34,507 nucleotides of DNA. Source: Bacteroidales bacterium (lineage in GTDB: Bacteria; Bacteroidota; Bacteroidia; Bacteroidales; UBA932). The notes below the pieces were generated by a model. It saw only the letters and a list, made by a program, of their open reading frames with translations. It did not search any database and had not been told where the DNA came from. The stretch lies in the NCBI GenBank assembly GCA_009781275.1, contig WQYK01000004.1, forward strand, positions 1 to 34,507. Direction: 5' to 3'. A program made the translations under genes and the position numbers. Shown here piece by piece: positions 9,844 to 17,760 of the stretch (the stretch's first letter is position 1; each line of letters starts with the position of its first letter).

Positions 9844-12410
9844 GGCGTTGCAACGGTTTCAATTTTTTCAGCAGGCATAAGTTCTCTAAAGAAGAAGCTG
9901 TTCAGCAGCAAACGTGCCGATCCAAGCCAGTGGGCCCTAAAGGAGGGGTCGTCGGTAAAGTAGATGGCATTTCGGCTGGCTAAAACATTTGGCGTTTCGG
10001 ATAGTATTTCTAAATTCTTTGCTGTGATACAGCCGCTTAACAGAGGATTCTTTTTATAGTATACAGGACTCATGTACTTACCTTTTGGCTTGGAAAGGAT
10101 GTTGGTGCTGGTTTTCATGGTATTGACAGAACCGGCGCCAATACCGTAAGCAATGGGGTGTGACTGATCAAGATAGTTCTCGAGAATGACACCGCCAATG
10201 GTGGAGTTAGGGTCTACATTGATTTTGGTAGAAAAGTCGAGATAGGTGGCGTTATTCACATTTTCTGCTCTTTTTAAAGTGTTGATATCCGCCACTTCCA
10301 TCTCATTTAGAATCCTGAAAGCCTGGCCAACACCAATGATGGTATTTTTGCCGTACTCAGCCCACGCCTTGAGTTTGTCAATAGCCGTCTTGTCAAATCT
10401 AACATTGCCGGAAACCACAATAATGTTATATTGCAATAGGTCAACATTTGCACTGGCCACTAAGGACGATTCCAGAAGGGTGGCAGGTATCTTCATCCGA
10501 TGGTCAAGCAGGTGCCAGGTGGCCCCCACCACATCTGTCGACGTCCCCTGACCACAGATGATGGCGATTTTGGGCAGGCTGATCTCTTTAAAGCGGGGAC
10601 TTCCCAAATCGATCGGATCTCCCCAACTGCCGTCTAAAGCCACCACTTCTACGGGAACATCTTTAGCCGCTTCAACCACTATGCGGTGCAGCTCTTCTTT
10701 GGAAACCCGCTGCAATCCAACAGGAACCATCAACGTTCCATAGCCAAAGTTTCGTTGTGTCCCATTGATACTTACCTTAAAAGGGATCTCTCCGGCCCGC
10801 AGTTTTACCTCTTTTGCCATGAGGCGGTAAAGAAACGTATAAGAGTATAGATCTTTGATCTCAAACAGATAAGCAAAATTGGCCATGGGAGTGGTTTCAT
10901 AAGAGGAGGGTGCAATCTCTTCCACTTTTTTGCCCATAAGTCCGGTTGCTGAGTTTAGTTCGGCGTAGTTTAAGCTAAAAGACAAAGGGACTGTCCATGT
11001 AGACATGTCGTAGAATACACTGTCCACGTATGTATGTTTCTTTTCAAAAATGGTCTTCACCATCCTGTACTCCTTTTGTTCGCTTGGAACAATATATGAA
11101 TCTGCGCTCTTAAAGGTCTTCCCCTCAACGGTAACATCTTTGTTGAGTTGATAAACATCAATGTTATTTGTCTTTAGAATACGGTAGAACTCTCTGTCTA
11201 ACGATCTGTTATTGGGATTGCCAAAAACGTATGCTTTGACGGTGGCTTTTGCCGCGTCTGATCTGGCATCTTCATATGCTTTGCGCTGATATACAAGTAA
11301 CTCGTCTTTTAAGTCAACGCCTGCATTTATCGTGGAATATGAACCGTAAGCTTGATTTCGTATGGCATCGGCAAAGCGGATGGTCACTCCGTTGCGTTCC
11401 TGAATATGCCCGCGTGAGCTGGTTTGTTCAAACAGAAAGCTAACGCTACCTAATAAGCTGGGCATTAGATCTCCGCACCCGGGTTGCCAGTTGTCGTAGG
11501 TCTCCTTGGTGTAGTTAAGCGAGCCAAGACCGCTAATGTACTTAGTGTGGTATTGTTGCGCGATTTTATCCATCATTTTATAATGATCTTTGGGCAAAGC
11601 GGGGTTTTGGTTCGTAGGAATTCCGGGGGCAAAAAACATTCCTATATTGCCATGTTCGTGAAAATCCGAAAACAGGTTTGGATGCCACTCGTAGATGATT
11701 TGTGACCTGTAGAAACTTTCGGGCTGCTGAACCATCACCCAGTCCCTGTTTAAATCAAACCAGTAGTGGTTACCACGGCTACCCGGGGCGGGCTCTCTAA
11801 ACTCCCGCGAGTTAGGGTCTTTTACCGGAGTAAAGCTGCGTGCGTTGTTAACCCATGTGGTAAAACGCTGGATTCCATCCGGGTTTGTCCCCGGCTGCAT
11901 GATGATCACAGAATTACGAAGGATCCGGTCAATCTCCTGACCCTGGGCTGCTGCCAGAAAATAAGCAACAACCAATGAGGCGTTTATCCCACTTGCCTCG
12001 TTCCCGTGAATGCTGTAACCCAACCAGGTAACAATAGGCATCTCTTGCACATCCAGTTTATCTGATGCCGCAGGGTCACACAGTTTAAGGTGGTCTTGTC
12101 TAATGTTTTCCAAATTGTCAAGATTGTCAGGCGAACTGATGTACAAAAAGAGGATAGGCCGATACTGATAGGTGCGACCCCGTTCCTCAGTACTGATTCT
12201 ATCCGATTTTTGGGCAAGAAGCTTCATGTAGGCTACAGCCAGGTCATAGGTGACATGTTGCGCTCCGATTTCGTGACCAAAGAATTGATTGGGTGTAGGG
12301 ATGTTTTGGTCGTAGCTAAAGTCGCCTTTGGGCAGGAAAAATGATAAATCCTGTGTATATGCGCTTAAACAGCAGCATAGCAAAAGCATAGTCAGCAGGT
12401 GCTTTTTCAT
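9840..12410 (-). CDS. Secreted M14-family zinc carboxypeptidase
   Basis: 856 aa with signal peptide. Zn motif SIHGNEASGINAS, MQPGTNPDG, FDLNRDW, SDFHEHGN. ATGA overlap with the downstream M24 gene. Confidence 0.88.
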   Translation of the reverse strand: MKKHLLTMLLLCCCLSAYTQDLSFFLPKGDFSYDQNIPTPNQFFGHEIGAQHVTYDLAVAYMKLLAQKSDRISTEERGRTYQYRPILFLYISSPDNLDNLENIRQDHLKLCDPAASDKLDVQEMPIVTWLGYSIHGNEASGINASLVVAYFLAAAQGQEIDRILRNSVIIMQPGTNPDGIQRFTTWVNNARSFTPVKDPNSREFREPAPGSRGNHYWFDLNRDWVMVQQPESFYRSQIIYEWHPNLFSDFHEHGNIGMFFAPGIPTNQNPALPKDHYKMMDKIAQQYHTKYISGLGSLNYTKETYDNWQPGCGDLMPSLLGSVSFLFEQTSSRGHIQERNGVTIRFADAIRNQAYGSYSTINAGVDLKDELLVYQRKAYEDARSDAAKATVKAYVFGNPNNRSLDREFYRILKTNNIDVYQLNKDVTVEGKTFKSADSYIVPSEQKEYRMVKTIFEKKHTYVDSVFYDMSTWTVPLSFSLNYAELNSATGLMGKKVEEIAPSSYETTPMANFAYLFEIKDLYSYTFLYRLMAKEVKLRAGEIPFKVSINGTQRNFGYGTLMVPVGLQRVSKEELHRIVVEAAKDVPVEVVALDGSWGDPIDLGSPRFKEISLPKIAIICGQGTSTDVVGATWHLLDHRMKIPATLLESSLVASANVDLLQYNIIVVSGNVRFDKTAIDKLKAWAEYGKNTIIGVGQAFRILNEMEVADINTLKRAENVNNATYLDFSTKINVDPNSTIGGVILENYLDQSHPIAYGIGAGSVNTMKTSTNILSKPKGKYMSPVYYKKNPLLSGCITAKNLEILSETPNVLASRNAIYFTDDPSFRAHWLGSARLLLNSFFFRELMPAEKIETVATP

Positions 12411-12431
12411 AATTTTTATGTATTTGATGTT

Positions 12432-13223
12432 TTAGTGATCATTGGAAAGTCTTTTCATTACCGGACTCAGCGCCTCGATCCAAGCGCTGATGGCTTGATT
12501 TTCTGCAATATATTTTTTTGCCATGGCATTAATGCCTCCAGGGGTCATCTCATTTGCCAACTCGTGAAGCCTTCCTGCAGGCGCCTGCGCCACTTACCGG
12601 CAAATGGCACCAAAGAAAGCCGCAGTATAGGCTTTTGCTGACATCTCATCCACACCATGTGTTTCTGCCCAGCACACAATGTTGTCCAACAGGGTGTCAA
12701 ATGAGGCCATTAATCCGGTGATGGCTTGAAATACATGCACTTCATGAGGATTTTTGGCTACAACCAACTCTCCCAAGGGGGCGATCAACCGGATCAACTC
12801 TTCATGATGAGGGTAAAGAACTATGGGCCCAAAGTGTTGGGCCACAAACGACAAAGGCACTATATGGGCCAAGATGGCTGTGGGGCCTATCCATTCGGCA
12901 ATTTGTTTCAGATTTTTATCTGCCAGCAGGTTAATCACTTTATGTTCCGGACGAAAGCGCAAAGCCCGCAAGATGGCTTCGCCTTGAGCCGTGGGTAGCG
13001 CAAAAATAAGCCAATCAGCCTTATCCAAAACTTGTTGATTGTTTTCTGCCATCTTGATGCGCTCCGGAAAGGCGGCAGCCAATTCAATCATATTTCCCTT
13101 ATCGAGTGACGAAAGCAACAAGGGATACTTAGGTTGCGCCGTCGCAAACCCACGCGCCAACGCAGAGCCGATGACTCCTACGCCTAAAATACCGATTGTG
13201 GGTAGCGTTGCCGGTTGTTCCAT
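12432..13223 (-). pseudogene. ProC-like (pyrroline-5-carboxylate reductase/prephenate dehydrogenase-like) NAD(P)-binding protein interrupted by an in-frame TAA at 12594-12596
   Basis: N-terminal Rossmann motif GILGVGVIGSALARGF. The listed ORF ends ...AAFFGAICR*, but the same frame continues VAQAPAGRLHELANEMTPGGINAMAKKYIAENQAISAWIEALSPVMKRLSNDH* to a TAA at 12432, and ELANEMTPGGIN is the expected C-terminal dimerisation-domain motif. Confidence 0.8.
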
Positions 13224-13246
13224 AGATGCCCTATTGTTGAAGAGTA

Positions 13247-13254
13247 CAAAGTTA
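13247..13254 (-). promoter_or_regulatory. Bacteroidetes-type -7 element (TAACTTTG) for the ProC-like gene
   Basis: TAnnTTTG consensus match, with a TTG 19 bp upstream (minus strand, 13274-13276) as the -33 element. The ATG is at 13223. Confidence 0.6.
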
Positions 13255-13280
13255 GTATTCTTTTTTTGGAATCCAACCAG

Positions 13281-13677
13281 TGGAGATGGGCGGACTCGAA
13301 CCGCCGTCCAAACAGACTACCCAAAAGCTTTCTACATGTTTATCCTGCGTTTAATTTTCGGGAGCAAGCTGCCCGCAGGCGGGCCATTTGATCCTTATCC
13401 GCTATTTTCTTGTTGCGCGTTAGCGGAGTCTACGCAACCAGCCCTTTGTAATGATACCCCAATTGCCGCCGCCCAATAGGCAAAAGCGGGGCGGGATACT
13501 CGTCGTCCCCAACCTGGTTGAGGAGGATTAAGCCATTAACCTGAGGTTAATTCTAGGCTGCGAGTGCATAGTTGTTGTTGCCAGTTAAGGCTTGTGTCCT
13601 GATATTTACGAGCAAAAACACCACGCTCGACATGCTTACTTTCCAATATGTTCTGCTGTCAAAACCAAAACATCCCC
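13281..13677 (-). ncRNA. ssrA: tmRNA (transfer-messenger RNA); CCA not encoded
   Basis: 5' end GGGGATGTTTTGGTTTTGACAGCAGAAC; 3' TpsiC-like end GGACGGCGGTTCGAGTCCGCCCATCTCCA. Acceptor stem GGGGATG/CATCTCC pairs over 7 bp with one G-U. Internal tag ORF GGCAACAACAACTATGCACTCGCAGCCTAG encodes GNNNYALAA*. Confidence 0.95.
13553..13582 (-). other. tmRNA proteolysis tag reading frame, GNNNYALAA-stop
   Basis: Reverse complement reads GGC AAC AAC AAC TAT GCA CTC GCA GCC TAG. The ALAA end is the classical tag terminus. Confidence 0.85.
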
Positions 13678-13687
13678 AAAAGCGGCG

Positions 13688-13695
13688 CAAAGGTA
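13688..13695 (-). promoter_or_regulatory. Candidate -7 element (TACCTTTG) of ssrA
   Basis: TACCTTTG lies 10 nt upstream of the tmRNA 5' G, inside the 43-bp gap between the DUF499 stop and ssrA. No clear -33 TTTG at the right spacing. Confidence 0.6.
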
Positions 13696-13720
13696 GTGTT
13701 TTTTTTGGAAAAATAAGATA

Positions 13721-16700
13721 TCAGGCATCAAATTCAAAACTCCGTACACGAAGCGTTCGGCAATTCTCGGAAATTGTTCTCACTATCTGAGGTGATAGGC
13801 CATCTTGCGATTGCACATGAACTTCGAGTGACACTTCTACCTGGGCCCCGTCCACTGATGTGAGGTGGCTGATTACTTCTTCAACTAATTTCTGCACATC
13901 GCGTCCAATACGGGTGGTGTCTAATTGCGCAGACATATAGAAGTGTGTGTGTGTCGGTAGATTTGGTACAGAAGATTCATGAACTTCTGGTGTCCTTGGT
14001 TCTATCTCAGAAGTCAATGACGTCCAGGCAGCCCCGCTACCATCTTCGATCTGTGCTGCATCTTCTGCCTGACGTTTAGCTGCTTCTTCAGCAAGTTGCT
14101 TTTGAGCGACGTTTACTTTTACCAAATATCCAGACCGCTCGACGATACCTATGAACTGGTTAAATTTTAAGTCGATAAAGCGAAAACCGTCAAAACCGGA
14201 TGCAACGGCAAAATACTCTGTGGAATTTACTCCATTTTTGATCGCATCGTTCAACACGTTCTCGTTTGCCAAACGCGGGAGATAACAATAAGTGCACAGG
14301 TACTCCCAAAGTCTCTTAATGGAGATATTATCGGTTTCGCGCCACAGGATCGAATCTAACTCCATCCGGAGCAGAGCCGGCGCCCATTGCGTAATGATGG
14401 CTTCGTTCTGAATCATTTTTTTTGCAGCTTTGGAGATAATACTGTCGTTGCCGCCGCTGATTCGGATGGTGTCCCAAACGATGGTTTTGATATCTGTATT
14501 CTTGTCGATATAAGGTACGAGAAGCCAGCAATAGGACTCTTTAATCCGAGCATCCACGGTTTCGTTAGCGCGACGTAAGCTATTTTCGGTATCACGGTTT
14601 TGGGCTGCATCAAGATTCAACTCCTCGCTATCGTTCTTGATGGATTTCCATGCGATGTAGAGTCGAACTGCTTGTTTTAACGATGGCATCAAATCCAGGT
14701 CGGGCGCAATAAAGGCGAGCATATTTCGGTAGATGCGCGGGGTATTGCCTCTGTTATTTAATATGTCGGTGGCCGCCGTCATGGCGCTGTTGTTTTGATT
14801 TACAGCTTTGTATTCGTCCACCGGTCTCAAAATAACCAAACGTGCCGTTTGTTCGTCTGGTATGTCAAGGGACGATGCGGGGCAGACATGAATACCTGCA
14901 AAGGGTTGCTCCTTACGAACTCCTCGTAGACGTGTCTCGATTTCATACTCCACATCCGGAGCCGATACTTGTGTAGCACGGTCCTCCACAGTTTTGCGAA
15001 GCGTGGGACGTGTGTCGTACCAAAATCGGTCGTTAGAAGAGTTGGCGTAAAGGTATGCAAGTGAAGAAGTCAGCGTATTTCGAGCGTCGTTAAAGTCGGC
15101 AATGTTCTCTCCGGGCTGAACCACACCAAGGCGAATGCGCGAGGATTCAATGCCCCTAACACCCTGGTTACGGCTTGTGGGAGCACTGCCCAACATGATG
15201 GTTCGAGATACACGGCGTGACGCCAGTTTGACGCCATAACGTGGGTTTGCTTGGTCTTTTTGATAGGGAATGGAGTTTTTTCCGTCCACTTCACGGTCTA
15301 CAATTGGACTCCATAACTCACCTTCGGGAAGATTGCGCATTAACTCATGTCGCACATTAGGTGCATCCAATGGAATTGAGCCAGGTAATACCAATAAACC
15401 GGCATCGTTACCCATCCAAAGTTCGTGGATAGTTGCCGCCATCAGACGCAAAACACCACGTGTTCTTTGAAACTTTTCCAATGTTGACCAATCTTCGTAA
15501 AGTCTGTCAAAAACTTCGGGATGGATAGGATAACATGATAGTAATCGCTCTCTATATTCGACACTCCTTGCTTCCATCGGGAAGTCATCTTGATTTTCAT
15601 AGTACATTTGGCTGAACTTATTGCAAACTGCATCGCGTTTAACAGGGCTTTTACAATCAAGGAAAAGACGACGACGAACGACTTCAAAACCTTCGTTAGC
15701 TGCAACAGGCTTCCAAATGGATTCCATACGTCCGAAAGTATGCTCTATTGTTTCAAGGGCGATTTTACCTGCATCACCTCCGATTTCGATGTCGGATTCA
15801 GGTATTGATGCAACCACAAGGCTATTTTTACTTGCCCGTGCTGCTTCTGTGACTTCCTGAATAAATGATATGAAATTGTCGAAAGACCCTGCGGGCAGAC
15901 CATCCACGCCATAAATTTTCTTGGCATATGCCACTAATTCATCCATCAAGATAATGCTGGGTGCAGCAGCATCGAACAGGTTCTTTAAGGCTTCCGAACC
16001 GGGAGAAACCCCTTTCCTGTCCGACTCTTTTACAAAGTCATAAAGATTTGGTTTACCAACTGATTCTGCAAGTTGAGCAGCCATTTCACCCCAAAGGGTG
16101 TTTATAGTGATGCCGGGCATGCTATTTGGACGTTTGCTTTTAGTCGGGTCGATGGCTGTACCAACAAGAACTGCCACATTTGCTTTTGGCAAGGCAGTAA
16201 CTCCAGCTCGTTCCAGCACAGGTTTTACATTTGAAATTTTGTCAAGCGAAACCCTACCGCGCATCATGTGGTACAACGCAAGCATACTATGTGTCTTGCC
16301 GCCGCCAAATGCGGTTTTAAGTTGAATCACAGGCTCTCCGTCCTTGCCGCATATACGGCGGAGTGATTGTTCTAAAAGTCCTGTCATACCTTCGGTAACA
16401 TAAGTGCGGGCAAAAAACTCCACCGGATCGCGGTATTCAAGTGCCCCTTCACCCCTTGCAACTTGTGCGAGGTCGGCTGCAAACTCAGCGTTCTTATACC
16501 GTCCCTGTGCTACGTCGAGATGTGGTTCAATTACATCTCTCCAACAGGGAAGTCCTATGACGGGTGTGGTGCCTAAAATACCTATGTTCTTAGATTTGAC
16601 TATGGGATGAGAGACGATTGCCTGAGAAATGCCCATTGAACCCTCTGCAGAACCGTAGCGAGACGAGCGGAGCAGTCCGCGAATCTCCTCCGCACTTTCG

Positions 16701-17095
16701 GAGTCAATCTGCTCGGAAAGACGCGACATGGTATCGAGCGCACGCCATGTGTCGTCAGCAGAAAAGTCTCCGCTGCCGAGATGGGCAAGTTTATTCCTTA
16801 CACCAAATAGCTCCTTGGCCCACGTTCGGTGGTCGATCGACAGTTTCTTGCGGAAAACCCTCTGCCAGTGTAAATCAAACAGAAGTAAGCATCTGGCTAT
16901 GTCAAGCGATTCCACCAACGTTGTCCTGTCGCCACAAAAGGGCAGGTCTCGTTTCTGTTCTTCACGTAATGTGCCAATGACAGCAGTACCCCACCAGTCG
17001 TTTCCAAAGTCATTCTCTAATTCGCGTGTAATATAAGGCGAGAACGCTACGAGCAGCGTCCTGAATCCTTGTGAAACAATGAGATGATTTTCCAT
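13721..17095 (-). CDS. DUF499-type P-loop ATPase, predicted anti-phage-associated
   Basis: 1124 aa. Walker A LKTAFGGGKTHSMLALYHMM; Walker B-like PSIILMDELVAYAKK; C-terminal FYMSAQLDTTRIGRDVQKLVEEVISHL...VRTISENCRTLRVRSFEFDA, characteristic of DUF499 proteins. Confidence 0.85.
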   Translation of the reverse strand: MENHLIVSQGFRTLLVAFSPYITRELENDFGNDWWGTAVIGTLREEQKRDLPFCGDRTTLVESLDIARCLLLFDLHWQRVFRKKLSIDHRTWAKELFGVRNKLAHLGSGDFSADDTWRALDTMSRLSEQIDSESAEEIRGLLRSSRYGSAEGSMGISQAIVSHPIVKSKNIGILGTTPVIGLPCWRDVIEPHLDVAQGRYKNAEFAADLAQVARGEGALEYRDPVEFFARTYVTEGMTGLLEQSLRRICGKDGEPVIQLKTAFGGGKTHSMLALYHMMRGRVSLDKISNVKPVLERAGVTALPKANVAVLVGTAIDPTKSKRPNSMPGITINTLWGEMAAQLAESVGKPNLYDFVKESDRKGVSPGSEALKNLFDAAAPSIILMDELVAYAKKIYGVDGLPAGSFDNFISFIQEVTEAARASKNSLVVASIPESDIEIGGDAGKIALETIEHTFGRMESIWKPVAANEGFEVVRRRLFLDCKSPVKRDAVCNKFSQMYYENQDDFPMEARSVEYRERLLSCYPIHPEVFDRLYEDWSTLEKFQRTRGVLRLMAATIHELWMGNDAGLLVLPGSIPLDAPNVRHELMRNLPEGELWSPIVDREVDGKNSIPYQKDQANPRYGVKLASRRVSRTIMLGSAPTSRNQGVRGIESSRIRLGVVQPGENIADFNDARNTLTSSLAYLYANSSNDRFWYDTRPTLRKTVEDRATQVSAPDVEYEIETRLRGVRKEQPFAGIHVCPASSLDIPDEQTARLVILRPVDEYKAVNQNNSAMTAATDILNNRGNTPRIYRNMLAFIAPDLDLMPSLKQAVRLYIAWKSIKNDSEELNLDAAQNRDTENSLRRANETVDARIKESYCWLLVPYIDKNTDIKTIVWDTIRISGGNDSIISKAAKKMIQNEAIITQWAPALLRMELDSILWRETDNISIKRLWEYLCTYCYLPRLANENVLNDAIKNGVNSTEYFAVASGFDGFRFIDLKFNQFIGIVERSGYLVKVNVAQKQLAEEAAKRQAEDAAQIEDGSGAAWTSLTSEIEPRTPEVHESSVPNLPTHTHFYMSAQLDTTRIGRDVQKLVEEVISHLTSVDGAQVEVSLEVHVQSQDGLSPQIVRTISENCRTLRVRSFEFDA

Positions 17096-17121
17096 TGCAG
17101 TTCTTCCGTTTTTGTAATTTA

Positions 17122-17760
17122 TTATATGAGAGTACTTTGTAATTGCAAGTGCATTTCCTTGAAGCTGGGAGAGAGGTTATCCTCCACAATCATGTGAGGG
17201 CTGATTGTTTTTGCCCATACTGATTTCTGTTCTCCAACCGCCTGCCAGCCTTTTTTGACCAACTCCTTTCTGCCGCCTTTATATACAGCGTCAGCGAGCA
17301 GTTCCCATGTGCCGCAAATCGAATCGCTGACATAGTTGTTCAAAACAGTGTTTTTTGCGCGGGGATATGCTTTTCGTATTGCAGCTAAATCTCCAAGATA
17401 CCATGCTTCAAATTCTTCGATGTCAAGGCAAAAAAATATTCTTAGTTTTGGAGCGCAACTTTCCTTTATTCCATGCAATTCAGATAAAAACTGTTCTTTG
17501 TCTTTATCATCCAAATCACAAATGATTACAATAATCCCGCTATGCGGATTATGACTGTAACCTCTAAGTATTTTTGGCAGTTGATCAAGTAGTATGCGCT
17601 TACTCGCATCGCTTTGGGGACGCAGTCCTTTTGGAATACGTCCGATTCCTCTATACGGAAGTATCCTGTAAGTTATGTCATTCCCAAGCAATTTAGGAAC
17701 GAGGATGTCCATCGCTTTTCCTCCCGATTGGTCTTCCGTAAGTATTTCAAAGTGCATCAT
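17122..17760 (-). CDS. DUF4276-type TOPRIM-like protein (putative nuclease partner of the upstream ATPase)
   Basis: 212 aa. Acidic N-terminal ILTEDQSGGKAMDILVPKLL, then VIICDLDDKDKEQF (TOPRIM-type E ... DxD) and FFCLDIEEFEAWYLGD, typical of DUF4276. Confidence 0.75.
   Translation of the reverse strand: MMHFEILTEDQSGGKAMDILVPKLLGNDITYRILPYRGIGRIPKGLRPQSDASKRILLDQLPKILRGYSHNPHSGIIVIICDLDDKDKEQFLSELHGIKESCAPKLRIFFCLDIEEFEAWYLGDLAAIRKAYPRAKNTVLNNYVSDSICGTWELLADAVYKGGRKELVKKGWQAVGEQKSVWAKTISPHMIVEDNLSPSFKEMHLQLQSTLI

Noticed and set aside
12594-12596. Programmed recoding (selenocysteine/pyrrolysine) at the ProC-like stop
   Set aside because: The codon is TAA, not TGA or TAG, and TAA is used as a normal terminator elsewhere in the window.
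13281-13330. ssrA 3' end as an integration (att) site for the cassette
   Set aside because: The cassette is on the 5' side of ssrA, no second copy of the tmRNA 3' sequence was seen near the other cassette end, and no integrase ORF is present.
13039-13479. 146-aa plus-strand ORF spanning the ProC-like gene and ssrA
   Set aside because: Covers tmRNA and an antisense coding region; no coding support.
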